Origin: Arthrobacter agilis
GTDB lineage: Bacteria; Actinomycetota; Actinomycetes; Actinomycetales; Micrococcaceae
Assembly (NCBI RefSeq): GCF_006494655.1
Contig: NZ_VHIM01000002.1
Location: forward strand, 248,001-312,000
Direction: 5' to 3'
Length of the DNA: 64,000 nucleotides
Shown: piece after piece, positions 1-10,114 of the stretch
Layout: each line of letters opens with the position of its first letter
Numbering within the stretch: the stretch's first letter is position 1
Position numbers and translations under genes: made by a program
Notes under the pieces: model-generated
What the model was told of the DNA's origin: nothing
Database searches by the model: none
Seen by the model: the letters and a program-made list of their open reading frames with translations, nothing else

Positions 1-918
1 TGCAGTGGCGACACGCGTTCGCATGCGCAGCTGGGGCGTCCCGTCCGCGTCGCCCAGATCCAGCCGGACGACGACGGCGGTGCCTGCGAGCGAGGTGAGA
101 TGGGTCCCGCCGCACGGGATCTCGGCGAGCTCTCCGGGCAGTGCGCATACCCACCTGCGCCGATCGGTCAGTCCCGGACCGTCCGTCCTGATCGAGATCG
201 GCGCGCCGGTCGCCGTCCACGTCGCCAACGTCGTGTTCACCGTGGCCGCGAGGGCGTCCCGATCGAGCCCGTCGACCGTGAAACCCTTCCTGCGCAGGGA
301 TTTGCCCAGCCGGTAGAGGTCGACGGAGCCGAACTCGCCGATGACCGTGGTGTCGATGGCGAGCGCGTCGAAGTTCGGGGCGCCCAGCGCGTCGGGCGCC
401 ACCTCCTTCTTCCACCGATCCGCCAGCGCGCGGTTGAGGGCCAACGATGCAAGATGGCACCCCGTGTGCCCTGCGGACACCGCGGCGCGGTGGGCCGCAT
501 CGACTTGCACGACGACGTCGTCCCCCTCAGCCGGTAGCGCGGTTGCGTCCAGGTCATCGGGACCACCGGTCGCGTCCGCATCCAGACCGGCGTATGCCTG
601 CCCGATCAGATGCACGACGACGAAGGCCCAGCCTTCCGTGCCCTTCCGGACCGGCGATTCGTCACCCAGATGGAGTGCCGTACCGTCGGTTGCACCGACC
701 ACGCAGTCGGAGACCGTCCACGAGCGGCCGCCGGCCCGGAGGGCTCCCCGATCCGCTCCCTGGTCCGGCCAGGCGGCATCCACGGGATGGAACGCGGTGG
801 TGTCCAGCAGGACGGCGACCCGGCCGTCGTCGCGCCGCTCGACGTGGATCACCCGCGACGACGATTCCGTGTCGCCTGCGGGATAGGTGACGAGGGTGTC
901 AGCGGTGGGAAGGGTCAT
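1..918 (-). CDS. Alanyl-tRNA editing protein, AlaX-like (C-terminus beyond window)
   Basis: This reading frame runs off the left edge of the window, so its C-terminus is missing. The 306 visible residues carry the two halves of the tRNA_SAD zinc site of alanyl-tRNA editing domains: an HTGCH motif at about 151-155 and a CGGTH motif at about 269-273. Free-standing AlaX proteins hydrolyse Ser- or Gly-tRNA(Ala) made in error by alanyl-tRNA synthetase. No synthetase catalytic domain precedes the motifs, so this is a trans-editing factor and not AlaRS. The ATG start has a good GAGGAG ribosome site about eight bases upstream. It lies 105 bp downstream of an Lrp/AsnC regulator on the same strand and may be co-transcribed with it. 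The family call is firm; the exact substrate is inferred. Confidence 0.82.
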   Translation of the reverse strand, partial: MTLPTADTLVTYPAGDTESSSRVIHVERRDDGRVAVLLDTTAFHPVDAAWPDQGADRGALRAGGRSWTVSDCVVGATDGTALHLGDESPVRKGTEGWAFVVVHLIGQAYAGLDADATGGPDDLDATALPAEGDDVVVQVDAAHRAAVSAGHTGCHLASLALNRALADRWKKEVAPDALGAPNFDALAIDTTVIGEFGSVDLYRLGKSLRRKGFTVDGLDRDALAATVNTTLATWTATGAPISIRTDGPGLTDRRRWVCALPGELAEIPCGGTHLTSLAGTAVVVRLDLGDADGTPQLRMRTRVATA

Positions 919-1023
919 GATGGTCTCCTCGTGAGGTGGGGGGTCTCGGGGGTCTCGGAAATAGTGAGGGCCGGCGGGTGAGCCGGTCACGGTGGCACCC
1001 CGGTGGGTCAGGACTCGGGTGGG

Positions 1024-1506
1024 TCAGTTATCGGGTGGGCGCTGGGCGAGCCGCTCGAGCAGTGGCTCGGTGCGGTACGGGATGTGCTCGTGCAGCGCGA
1101 GGACGGTCTCCGTGCGGATGACGCCCTTGATGCGCAGCACCGAGCGCAGCGCCGCCTGGAGATTGTGCGTATCGGTGGCGGCGATCCGGCACCACACATC
1201 TCCCCGGCCGGAGATCTCGTGGACCTCGAGCACCTGGGTCAGCGTGCGCAGTCCGGCGATCACGCCGTCGAGTTCGCGGTGCGCCACCTCGATCGTGATG
1301 AAGGCGACGACGTCGTAGCCGAGCGCCTCGAGGTCCAGGTCCCGGCCGTTGTGCCGCAGCGTCCCGGCGCGCAGCATGCGCCGGATCCTCGTCTGCGCAG
1401 TGTTGCGCGCCACACCGAGGCGCTCACTGAGGTCGCTCACCTGCACGCGGGGGTCCCGCACGAGCTCCAGCAGCAGGCGCAGGTCCAGTTTGTCCAGATT
1501 GCTCAT
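1024..1506 (-). CDS. Lrp/AsnC-family transcriptional regulator
   Basis: A 160-residue protein with an N-terminal winged helix-turn-helix (about residues 20-45, containing SDLSERLGV and a recognition helix rich in Arg) and a C-terminal RAM/AsnC ligand-binding domain. The size is standard for the family, whose members form octamers and respond to amino acids. GTG codons lie three and one codons upstream of the chosen ATG. The ATG was chosen because a GGAAAG ribosome site sits ten bases before it and would be too close to the GTGs. The gene is divergent from an MFS exporter and upstream of the alanyl-tRNA editing gene, so it may control one or both. The effector cannot be read from the sequence. 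Confidence 0.9.
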   Translation of the reverse strand: MSNLDKLDLRLLLELVRDPRVQVSDLSERLGVARNTAQTRIRRMLRAGTLRHNGRDLDLEALGYDVVAFITIEVAHRELDGVIAGLRTLTQVLEVHEISGRGDVWCRIAATDTHNLQAALRSVLRIKGVIRTETVLALHEHIPYRTEPLLERLAQRPPDN

Positions 1507-1676
1507 CACGATCACTTTCCGTCAGTCCGCACGACGTCTGTTGCGCACGCTGCTCAAAAGCGGCACAAGAAGCGCAGCAGTACGAGCAGTCGGCTCCATT
1601 CTATAGAGAAACGGGCCGAATGCTGCCCGGAGGGAGCGCCTACTCTGGGCGCGTGGGTGCGAGGAGAAGCGGCGGC

Positions 1677-2918
1677 ATGAGCGTCATCAACGAGCTGCGG
1701 ATGCGAGCTCCCCTGGCCGAGCGCCGCAGCTGGGATGCGTCCCTTGCCGTGCGGCTCGCGCTCGCGGTGACGGTCATCTCGACGCTGCTCATCGGCGCGA
1801 ACCTCGCCACGCCCATCTACCCGCTCATCCAGGCCGACCTGCACCTGAGCTCCTTCGCCGTCACGGTCGCCTTCGCCTCCTACGTGGTGGCGCTGATCGC
1901 GGGACTCGTGCTGGCCGGCCACTGGTCGGACCACATCGGTCGCCGCGCCGCGCTCGTCCTCGCTGTCGTCCTCGGCCTGCTCGGCGCTGCGCTGTTCGCG
2001 GTCGCCACGTCGCTGCCCATGCTGGCGGCAGGTCGAGCCCTCCAGGGAGGTGCCGTCGCGCTGGCGACCGGCGCCAGCGCTGCGGCGCTGCGCGATCTGC
2101 TGCCGAGCCGCCCGGATTGGGCGTCGCGCTTCACCCTCATGGCCTCGGCAGGTGGAGTCGCGGCGGGGCCGGTCATCGGCGGCCTCCTCTCCCTGCTGCC
2201 CGTCCCGACCCGCACACCGTTCATCCTGTACCTCGGGGTGCTCGCCAGTCTCCTGATCCCGCTGGTCCTTCTCCGGGCACGGCCGGCCATCAAAGCGGCG
2301 GCTGCCGTCAATCCGCTCTCGGCCCTCCGGCCGAGGCGCCCCGCGGTCTCACCGGACGCGCGCCGATCCTTCTGGACGGCTGCCTCCGTAGGCTTCCTGA
2401 GCTTCGCGGTCTTCGGATTCACGCTGAGCCTCGCACCCACCTGGTTCGCCGAGATCGCCGGGACGTCCTCCAGGCCACTGATCGGTCTCCTCGCGGCGCT
2501 GGTGCTCGGCTCCTCGGCAGTGAGCCAACTGATCTCGCCGCGCGGCCGGTTCGTCGTACCGGTCGGCCTGGCCGCCATGGCCGTCGGCGTGGGGCTGCTC
2601 CCTGCTGCGGAGGTGACCGGGAGCCTCCCGCTGCTCGTCGGCGCCTGTCTGGTCGCGGGGTTCGGGCAGGGCATGGCATTCCGCGTCGTGTTCAACGAGG
2701 TGTCCGTCCGGGTGGACCCGTCGCTGCACGCACAGACGATCAGCGCCGTGTACGTGATCACCTACCTCGGCAGCGCCGTCCCCGTGCTCGGCCTCGGTGC
2801 GGCGGCCGGAATCTGGGGACTGAATGTCTCCGTGACCGTCTTCGCGCTGACGATCGCCGGAATCTGCTCGGTCCTCGCGGTCGGGTCCCTCGTCCGCAGG
2901 CATCGCCCGGTGCGCTGA
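1677..2918 (+). CDS. MFS transporter (12 TM, probable efflux)
   Basis: A 413-residue major facilitator protein with about twelve membrane segments. The loop after TM2 carries the MFS motif A (GHWSDHIGRR, residues 81-90). Length and motif match drug/metabolite:H+ antiporters of the Bcr/EmrD/YnfM kind. An in-frame ATG 19 codons earlier was rejected because the chosen one has GAGGAG ten bases upstream. A TACTCT box at 1641-1646 could be its -10 element, giving a leader of about 25 bases. It is divergent from the Lrp-type regulator, an arrangement common for amino-acid or drug exporters controlled by Lrp proteins. That regulatory link is inferred and the substrate is unknown. Confidence 0.85.
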   Translation: MSVINELRMRAPLAERRSWDASLAVRLALAVTVISTLLIGANLATPIYPLIQADLHLSSFAVTVAFASYVVALIAGLVLAGHWSDHIGRRAALVLAVVLGLLGAALFAVATSLPMLAAGRALQGGAVALATGASAAALRDLLPSRPDWASRFTLMASAGGVAAGPVIGGLLSLLPVPTRTPFILYLGVLASLLIPLVLLRARPAIKAAAAVNPLSALRPRRPAVSPDARRSFWTAASVGFLSFAVFGFTLSLAPTWFAEIAGTSSRPLIGLLAALVLGSSAVSQLISPRGRFVVPVGLAAMAVGVGLLPAAEVTGSLPLLVGACLVAGFGQGMAFRVVFNEVSVRVDPSLHAQTISAVYVITYLGSAVPVLGLGAAAGIWGLNVSVTVFALTIAGICSVLAVGSLVRRHRPVR

Positions 2919-3027
2919 CCGCGCGCAGCCACCCGGATCCAGGGGGCGTCGATCGAGTGGTAGCCCCGGCGGCGTGGTTCCGGCGGTGGGGGCCCGGAGG
3001 CGTCGCCTGGACGGGCCGAGCGCTTTG

Positions 3028-3033
3028 TAGGCT
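3028..3033 (+). promoter_or_regulatory. -10 box of a leaderless start (TAGGCT)
   Basis: TAGGCT is followed by exactly six bases and then the ATG of the BadF/GlcNAc-kinase-like gene. Transcription would begin at the A of the ATG, and no Shine-Dalgarno sequence is present. Confidence 0.5.
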
Positions 3034-3039
3034 GTAGGC

Positions 3040-4008
3040 ATGCCTGATTCTCTCGAGTCCCCACCACCCGCCGCCCGGGACGAGCGGGACGAGCGGGACG
3101 ACTGGGGCGTCGTGCCGCCGGGTCCCCTCGTCGTCGGGCTCGACATCGGCGGCTCCAAGACCCACGGCGCTGTGTGGGCGGGCGGTACCCTCGTGGCGGA
3201 AGCCAGGTCGGGCAGTGCCAACGTGCAGAACGTGACGCCGGATGACGCCGCGCGCAGCCTGACTCAGCTCTTCCACGACCTCCTGCCGGGAGAACATCGC
3301 GGGGTATCCCGTGTCGTCACCGGCTCCGGGGGAGTGGACACCGCAGCGGACGCGGAGCGGCTCCGCGAACTCATCGCTCCGCATGCGCCCGGAGCCGCCG
3401 TCGACGTCGTCCACGACACACGCCTGATCCTGGCGGCGGGAGGAGCGCGGACCGGAATCGCCGTCATCGTGGGCACGGGGTCCGTGGCGTGGGGTGTGGG
3501 GGAGGACGGTCGGGAAGCCCGCTCCGGCGGCTGGGGCTACCTGCTCGGGGACGAGGGCAGCGGGTACTGGGTAGCACGCGAGGCCGTGCGCCGCGCCCTG
3601 CACCGGCACGATCTCGGGCAGCACCCTGATGCCCTCGACACCGCCGTGCTCGCACTCAACAAAGTCTCCACGCCCACCGAGCTCATCGGCCTCTTCCATT
3701 CGGGTGCGGGGCGCACCTATTGGGCGTCCCAGTCGCGCGCCGTCTTCGACGCCGCGCTGGGCGGCCACTCCGATGCCCAGGGCATCATTCAGCGGGCTGC
3801 AGTCGATCTCACGCGGCTCGTGCTCGACGTCGTCACCGTGATCGGCCTCCCGGGCCCCGTGGTGCTCGGCGGCGGGCTCGCCATGCATCAGCCGGACCTG
3901 CAGGCACGCCTCGTGGCACTGCTCCACGACGAGGGAATCACCGACGTCGTGTTCCTCGACACGGACCCCGTCATGGGCGTCCGCTTCCTCGTGGACGAGG
4001 CGTCCTAG
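3040..4008 (+). CDS. BadF/BadG/BcrA/BcrD-type ATPase, N-acetylglucosamine kinase-like
   Basis: A 322-residue sugar kinase of the ASKHA fold. It shows the phosphate-1 loop DIGGSKT (residues 35-41), a GTGS turn (145-148) and the stretch GGWGYLLGDEGSGYW (163-177) that is characteristic of N-acetylglucosamine kinases of the BadF/BadG group. The expected reaction is ATP-dependent phosphorylation of GlcNAc or a related amino sugar at C6, feeding cell-wall sugar recycling. The first 28 residues are an acidic/Arg-rich, probably disordered tail. No ribosome site precedes the ATG, which sits six bases after a TAGGCT box, so the mRNA is probably leaderless. The gene appears to be transcribed alone. The kinase fold is clear; the sugar substrate is inferred. 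Confidence 0.82.
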   Translation: MPDSLESPPPAARDERDERDDWGVVPPGPLVVGLDIGGSKTHGAVWAGGTLVAEARSGSANVQNVTPDDAARSLTQLFHDLLPGEHRGVSRVVTGSGGVDTAADAERLRELIAPHAPGAAVDVVHDTRLILAAGGARTGIAVIVGTGSVAWGVGEDGREARSGGWGYLLGDEGSGYWVAREAVRRALHRHDLGQHPDALDTAVLALNKVSTPTELIGLFHSGAGRTYWASQSRAVFDAALGGHSDAQGIIQRAAVDLTRLVLDVVTVIGLPGPVVLGGGLAMHQPDLQARLVALLHDEGITDVVFLDTDPVMGVRFLVDEAS

Positions 4009-4270
4009 CGTTCCGGCTGCGCCCGAACCTTTCGGCGCCCACGCGGCGGCCGGCGAGGGGCGTAGGAATCGCCGACGAGACGCACTCGTGACCCAGACGG
4101 AATCCTCACCGCTCCGAAGACATGGTTAGACTCAGAACCTCCGACAGCTTGAACTGACCGCTGCGCGCCCCGCCCAGCGAACAACCAGACGGCAAGCCGG
4201 ACCCGTACCTGGTACGGACCCGCGGGCGCAGCCCGGCCGAGAAGCTCCTGCCCGGAAAGGCACAGCTGCC
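4009..4270 (+). promoter_or_regulatory. Leader and candidate promoter of the osmoprotectant operon
   Basis: A TAGACT box at 4127-4132 is the best -10 candidate and would leave a leader of about 130 bases before opuCA. The leader contains a small inverted repeat (CCGTAC-CTG-GTACGG, 4203-4217) and a GGAAAGG ribosome site at about 4254-4260. No convincing -35 hexamer was found. Whether the leader is regulatory cannot be told from sequence. Confidence 0.35.
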
Positions 4271-5425
<1,155 letters not shown>

Positions 5426-5427
5426 GC

Positions 5428-6135
5428 GTGGACTGGATCCAGGGCGTCATCGACTACGTCCCCGCCAACGCGGCGCTGCTGCGCGAACTCACCGGCAACC
5501 ACCTCGTCCAGTCGATCCTGCCGATCGTGTTCGGAGTGATCATCGCCGTACCCCTCGCGCAGATCGCCCGCCTCAACCGGTCGGCGGGCGCGGTCATGCT
5601 GACCGCGTCGTCGCTCCTCTACACCATCCCCTCGCTCGCGATGTTCGTCTTCCTGCCGCTGGTGCTCGGCACCAGCATCCTCAGCATGGTCAACGTGGTG
5701 GTGGCCCTGACGATCTACGCCGTCGCGCTCCTGATGCGCTCCACCGTCGACGCCCTGAACTCGATCGACGACGGCGTCCGACAGGCCGCCGTCGCCATGG
5801 GGTACACGCCGCTGCGCCGGTTCCTGACCGTCGACCTCCCGCTGGCCGTCCCCGTGCTCATCGCGGGGATACGCGTCATCTCCGTCACCAACATCTCGAT
5901 GGTCAGCGTCGGCGCGCTGATCGGCGTCCCGAGTCTGGGGCGCCTCTTCACCGACGGCCTGACGCGCAACTACCCGGAGCAGATCGCCGTCGGCATCATC
6001 GCGACCCTGCTGCTGGCCCTTGTCCTGGACCTCCTGCTGGTGCTCCTGGAACGAGTCCTGACCCCGTGGACACGCGCCACGTCCTCGCGCACCGCACGCG
6101 CGGCGGCCCTCGACGCACGGACGGTGGCCGCCTGA
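5428..6135 (+). CDS. opuCB: Osmoprotectant ABC transporter permease 1
   Basis: A 235-residue integral membrane protein with about five or six transmembrane helices and the binding-protein-dependent permease loop (around residues 110-135, with RQAAVAMG followed by hydrophobic residues). Size and motif match OpuCB/ProW-type subunits. The start is a GTG two bases after the opuCA stop, the only start that fits the family length and removes a long non-membrane extension read from within opuCA. Its stop overlaps the next start by one base (TGATG), so translation of the two permeases is probably coupled. It forms the membrane channel together with the second permease. Confidence 0.88.
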   Translation: MDWIQGVIDYVPANAALLRELTGNHLVQSILPIVFGVIIAVPLAQIARLNRSAGAVMLTASSLLYTIPSLAMFVFLPLVLGTSILSMVNVVVALTIYAVALLMRSTVDALNSIDDGVRQAAVAMGYTPLRRFLTVDLPLAVPVLIAGIRVISVTNISMVSVGALIGVPSLGRLFTDGLTRNYPEQIAVGIIATLLLALVLDLLLVLLERVLTPWTRATSSRTARAAALDARTVAA

Positions 6136-6887
6136 TGGACTACTCGAGCAGCAATCTCTTCGTCCAGATGGGCGAGTGGCTGTCGGATCCGACGAACTGG
6201 AGCGGAGCGCGCGGCATCCCCATGCGTGTCCTCGAGCACCTCGGCTACGTGGGCCTGACCATGCTGATCGCCTGCGCCATCGCCGTGCCGCTCGGGATGT
6301 ACGTCGGCCACACCGGGCGCGGACGGGTCCTGATCGTCTCCGGTATCGGCATCCTGCGGGCGCTGCCCACCCTCGGCATGGTGTTCCTGTTCGCCCTGCT
6401 CTTCTACCGCGGCGTCCTGCCCTCGGTGTGGGCGCTGGTCCTGCTCGCCGTGCCGCCCGTCCTCAGCGGGGTGTACGCGGGCATCTCGTCGGTCAACCGC
6501 ACCGTCGTCGACGCAGCCCGCAGCATGGGGCTGACCGAAGCGCAGATCCTGTTCCGCGTCGAGGTGCCCAACGGACTCCACGTCATGATCGGCGGTGTCC
6601 GCGCCGGCATCCTGCAGGTCGTCGCGACCGCCACGGTCGTGGCGTACGCGAAAGCGGACGGACTGGGCGTGTTCCTCGTCGAGGGCACGCAGATCAACGA
6701 CAACGGGCGGCTCTTCGGGGGCGCGGTGGTGATCGCGGTCCTCGCGATCGCCGTCGACGGCCTGATGGCGCTCATCCAAAAGTTTGCGATCTCGCCGGGG
6801 CTGCGTGCCACGCCGCCGCCCGCGGGATCGTCGGAAGAATCTGGCCGGCAAGAGGCCGTCGCCAGTGCACAAGGAGGAACAACATGA
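6135..6887 (+). CDS. opuCD: Osmoprotectant ABC transporter permease 2
   Basis: A 250-residue permease with about six membrane helices and an EAA-type loop (around residues 130-150, with DAARSMGLTEAQ) that docks on the ATPase. It begins with ATG overlapping the stop of the first permease, and its stop overlaps the ATG of the binding protein by three bases. Two different permease genes plus one ATPase and one binding protein are the hallmark of OpuC-like systems, in contrast to the ProU type with one permease. The C-terminal 25 residues are hydrophilic and partly encode the ribosome site (AAGGAGG) of the next gene. Confidence 0.87.
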   Translation: MDYSSSNLFVQMGEWLSDPTNWSGARGIPMRVLEHLGYVGLTMLIACAIAVPLGMYVGHTGRGRVLIVSGIGILRALPTLGMVFLFALLFYRGVLPSVWALVLLAVPPVLSGVYAGISSVNRTVVDAARSMGLTEAQILFRVEVPNGLHVMIGGVRAGILQVVATATVVAYAKADGLGVFLVEGTQINDNGRLFGGAVVIAVLAIAVDGLMALIQKFAISPGLRATPPPAGSSEESGRQEAVASAQGGTT

Positions 6888-7846
6888 AGAACCTGTCACA
6901 CCCGCGCGCCGGACGGCGCGCCATGATGGGACTGGCCGGCGGCCTGACGGCCATGCTGGCGTTGACTGCCTGCGGTGCCAACAGCGACCCGCAGGGGGAG
7001 ACCGAGAGCGCCGGACCCGCAGGGTCCATCGTGGTCGGCTCAGCTGACTTCCCGGAGAGCCAGATCATCGCGGAGATCTACGCCGGTGCCTTGAACGGCG
7101 CCGGTATCGAGGCCAGCACGAAGCCGAACATCGGCTCCCGTGAGATCTACTACCAGGCGATGGAGGACGGGTCCATCAACGTCATCCCCGAGTACAGCGG
7201 CAACCTGCTGCTCCTCGCGGACCCCGAGGCCACCGCTGCGTCCGCCGAGGACATCATGGCAGCACTGCCGGACGCCCTCGACGCCAAGTCCCCGGACGCC
7301 AGCCTCGGCGTCCTGGAGCCCAGCGAGGCGGAGGACAAGGACGCGCTCGTCGTCACCGCGGCCACGGCCGAGGAGTACGGCCTCGAGTCCATCGCGGATC
7401 TCGCCGAGGTCTGCGGCGAGATCACCATCGGCGCCCCGAGCACATTCCAGGAGCGGGCCTACGGACTTCCCGGCCTCAAGGAGAAGTACAACTGCGAGCC
7501 CGGCGGCTTCGAGGCCCTGAACGACGGCGGTGGGGAACTGACACTGCAGGCCCTGCTGAACGACGACGTGCAGGTGGCAGACATCTACACGACGACGCCG
7601 TCCATCGAGGACAACGATCTCGTGGTCCTCGAGGACCCCGAGGACAACTTCATCGCGCAGCAGGTTCTGCCGCTCATCAACACGGACACCGTGAGCGAGG
7701 AGGCGCAGAACGTCCTCAACGAGGTGTCGGCGCAGCTCACCACGGAGGATCTCCTCTCGCTCAACCGCGAGGTCAGCGGCGACGAGAAGCGCGCCCCGGC
7801 CGACGCGGCAGCGGACTGGCTGGCGGACAAGGGCCTCGCGGGCTAG
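6884..7846 (+). CDS. opuCC: Osmoprotectant ABC transporter substrate-binding lipoprotein
   Basis: A 320-residue extracellular binding protein. The signal peptide (residues 1-30) has two Arg residues, a hydrophobic core and the lipobox LTAC, so Cys30 is the lipidated N-terminus. The mature part belongs to the OpuAC/OpuCC family that binds glycine betaine, carnitine or choline with an aromatic cage; the stretch around GSREIYYQAMEDG and PEYSG is typical. AAGGAGG lies seven bases before the ATG. It is last in the operon and is followed by a strong hairpin terminator. Base composition matches its neighbours. Confidence 0.9.
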   Translation: MKNLSHPRAGRRAMMGLAGGLTAMLALTACGANSDPQGETESAGPAGSIVVGSADFPESQIIAEIYAGALNGAGIEASTKPNIGSREIYYQAMEDGSINVIPEYSGNLLLLADPEATAASAEDIMAALPDALDAKSPDASLGVLEPSEAEDKDALVVTAATAEEYGLESIADLAEVCGEITIGAPSTFQERAYGLPGLKEKYNCEPGGFEALNDGGGELTLQALLNDDVQVADIYTTTPSIEDNDLVVLEDPEDNFIAQQVLPLINTDTVSEEAQNVLNEVSAQLTTEDLLSLNREVSGDEKRAPADAAADWLADKGLAG

Positions 7847-7873
7847 TTCCGCGGACCCCCGGTTCCAGCTGTG

Positions 7874-7917
7874 AGGGGCCCGGTGCGCGGCATTGCTATC
7901 CCGCGCACCGGGCCCCT
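7874..7917 (+). terminator. Terminator of the osmoprotectant operon
   Basis: A perfect 17-bp stem (7874-7890 pairing with 7901-7917) closes a 10-base loop 27 bases after the last gene. It has no T-run, as is usual for high-GC actinobacterial terminators. The next gene starts only 20 bases later, so its promoter must overlap the hairpin. Confidence 0.75.
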
Positions 7918-7936
7918 GCTGTGGCATCCTGAACCA

Positions 7937-9154
7937 ATGGCCACCTACAAGCAGTCGGATAAGCTCCGTAACGTCCTCTACGACATCAGGGGGCCGCTGC
8001 TCGAACACGCCATGGCGATGGAGGCCCAGGGCCACCGCATCCTGAAACTCAACATCGGCAACCCCGCACCCTTCGGGTTCGAGGCACCGGACGCCATCCT
8101 CGTGGACATGATCCGCAACCTGCCGAAGGCCCAGGGCTACAGCGACTCCCGCGGCATCTACTCCGCGCGCACCGCCGTCGTGCAGTACTACCAGAGCCGC
8201 GGCATCAACTCGATCGACGTCGACGACGTCTACCTCGGCAACGGGGTCAGCGAGCTCATCACGCTCTCCATGCAGGCGCTCCTGAACGCGGGCGACGAGG
8301 TCCTCATCCCCACCCCGGACTACCCACTGTGGACGGCGTCCGTCGCGCTCGCCAGCGGAACCCCTGTGCACTACCTGTGCAACGAGGACGAGCACTGGTG
8401 GCCGGACCTCGAGGACATGGCCTCGAAGATCACGCCGAACACCAAGGGCATCGTCCTCATCAACCCGAACAATCCGACGGGCGCGGTCTACCCGAAAGCG
8501 GTCCTCGAGGGGATCGTGCGGCTTGCCCGGGAGCACGGGCTGATCCTGTTCGCGGACGAGATCTACGAGAAGATCCTGTACGACGACGCCGTGCACATCA
8601 ATGCCGCGTCCGTGGCGGGTGACGACGTCCTGTGCCTCACGTTCAGCGGGCTGTCGAAGGCCTACCGGATCGCCGGGTTCCGCAGCGGCTGGATGGCCAT
8701 CTCGGGGCCCAAGCGCGAGGCGGCCAACTACATCGAGGGCATCAACCTCCTCGCCAACATGCGGCTCTGCGCGAATGTTCCCGCCCAGCACGCCATCCAG
8801 ACGGCCCTCGGCGGCTATCAGAGCATCAACGACCTCATCCTCCCGGGCGGCCGGTTGAAGCAGCAGCGCGATAAGGCGGCGCAGATGCTCAACGCCATTC
8901 CCGGCGTCAGCTGCGAGGTGGCGCAGGGTGCGCTGTACCTCTTCCCGAAGCTGGACCCCGAGGTGTATCCGATCCGCGACGACGAGAAGTTCGCGCTGGA
9001 CCTCCTGAAGCAGCAGAAGATCCTGATCTCCCACGGCAGTGCGTTCAACTGGGTGAACACCGACCACTTCCGCATGGTGACCCTGCCGAGTGTGGAGGTC
9101 ATCGAGGACGCCATCGGTCGCCTCGCCGACTTCCTCTCCAGCTACAAGCCCTGA
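7937..9154 (+). CDS. alaA: PLP-dependent alanine aminotransferase AlaA
   Basis: A 405-residue class I/II aminotransferase. It contains NNPTG (178-182), DEIY (207-210) and SGLSKAYRIAG with the pyridoxal-phosphate Schiff-base Lys at 241. The N-terminal stretch with DIRGP and LKLNIGNPAPFGF and the CANVPAQHAIQTALGGYQS segment follow E. coli AlaA (YfbQ) closely along the whole length. AlaA transfers an amino group from glutamate to pyruvate to make alanine. No ribosome site precedes the ATG; a CATCCT sequence ends six bases before it, so a leaderless start is possible. It is followed after 47 bases by the PPK2 gene. Confidence 0.92.
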   Translation: MATYKQSDKLRNVLYDIRGPLLEHAMAMEAQGHRILKLNIGNPAPFGFEAPDAILVDMIRNLPKAQGYSDSRGIYSARTAVVQYYQSRGINSIDVDDVYLGNGVSELITLSMQALLNAGDEVLIPTPDYPLWTASVALASGTPVHYLCNEDEHWWPDLEDMASKITPNTKGIVLINPNNPTGAVYPKAVLEGIVRLAREHGLILFADEIYEKILYDDAVHINAASVAGDDVLCLTFSGLSKAYRIAGFRSGWMAISGPKREAANYIEGINLLANMRLCANVPAQHAIQTALGGYQSINDLILPGGRLKQQRDKAAQMLNAIPGVSCEVAQGALYLFPKLDPEVYPIRDDEKFALDLLKQQKILISHGSAFNWVNTDHFRMVTLPSVEVIEDAIGRLADFLSSYKP

Positions 9155-9201
9155 CGACCTACAAGCCCTGACCACGCCCGGCCCCGATCACAGGAGAACC
9201 C

Positions 9202-10056
9202 ATGGCACACGCACACGACAAGGTCACCGACCTGCGTCGGCTCCTCATGGCCGGTCCGGATCTCGCGCTGTCGGAGGTCGACCCCCGCTCGACGCCGGGA
9301 TTCGACGGCGGCAAGAAGAAGGGCAAAGCGGCGCTCGAGGCGGGCGCGGACGCTCTCTCCTCGCTGCAGGAGAAGCTGTTCGCCGAGAGCCGTGCCGGCA
9401 GTGAGATCTCCGTGCTGCTCGTCCTGCAGGGCATGGACACCTCCGGCAAGGGAGGTGTCGTCCGGCACGTCGTCGGACTCGTGGACCCGCAGGGTGTGCA
9501 GCACCACGCTTTCAAGGCGCCCACCGAGGAGGAGCGCAGTCACAACTTCCTCTGGCGCATCCGCCGTCAGCTGCCGAAGGCCGGCATGATCGGCGTGTTC
9601 GACCGGTCGCACTACGAGGACGTCCTGATCCACCGGGTACGGGGACTCTCACCCGCCGAGGAGATCGAGAAGCGCTACGCCGCCATCAGGACCTTCGAGG
9701 CGAAGGTGGTGGCCTCGGGCACCAGGGTGCTCAAGGTCATGCTGCACATCAGCAAGGACGAGCAGAAGGACCGCCTCGCCGAGCGACTCGATCGCAAGGA
9801 CAAATTCTGGAAGTACAACCCCGGCGACGTCGACGAGCGGGGCTACTGGGAGCAGTACCAGGAGGCATACGACGTCGCGATCGCCCGGACCAGCACCCCG
9901 GACACGCCCTGGTTCGTGGTTCCTGCCGATCGCAAGTGGTACGCACGGCTGGCGGTCCAGCAGCTGCTCACCGCCACGCTCGAGGACATGCAGCTGAGCT
10001 GGCCGAGGGCGGACTTCGATGTCGAGGCGGAGAAAGCCCGATTGGCGGCCACCTGA
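9202..10056 (+). CDS. ppk2: Polyphosphate kinase 2 family protein
   Basis: A 284-residue PPK2. The P-loop GMDTSGKGG (77-85), the Walker B-like FDRSHYEDV (133-141) and the lid RKDKFWKYNPGD (198-209) are all present. PPK2 enzymes move phosphate between inorganic polyphosphate and nucleotides, mostly making NDPs or NTPs from polyphosphate. One-domain length and the lid pattern match subfamilies that use polyphosphate to phosphorylate AMP/ADP or other nucleotides, but the class cannot be fixed by eye. An AGGAGA ribosome site precedes the ATG. The FNT-type membrane protein follows 58 bp downstream and may share the transcript. Confidence 0.92.
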   Translation: MAHAHDKVTDLRRLLMAGPDLALSEVDPRSTPGFDGGKKKGKAALEAGADALSSLQEKLFAESRAGSEISVLLVLQGMDTSGKGGVVRHVVGLVDPQGVQHHAFKAPTEEERSHNFLWRIRRQLPKAGMIGVFDRSHYEDVLIHRVRGLSPAEEIEKRYAAIRTFEAKVVASGTRVLKVMLHISKDEQKDRLAERLDRKDKFWKYNPGDVDERGYWEQYQEAYDVAIARTSTPDTPWFVVPADRKWYARLAVQQLLTATLEDMQLSWPRADFDVEAEKARLAAT

Positions 10057-10114
10057 TGTCCCCCAAAACGGGATCGGCTGCTCCCGGCCGGGTCCAGGAC
10101 GAGGAAGGACGGCC

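Noticed and set aside
7040-9175. A 711-codon open frame on the minus strand opposite opuCC and alaA
   Set aside because: It is the antisense shadow of two well-supported genes; the translation is rich in Arg, Asp and His without family motifs, as expected for a third-position-biased high-GC shadow.
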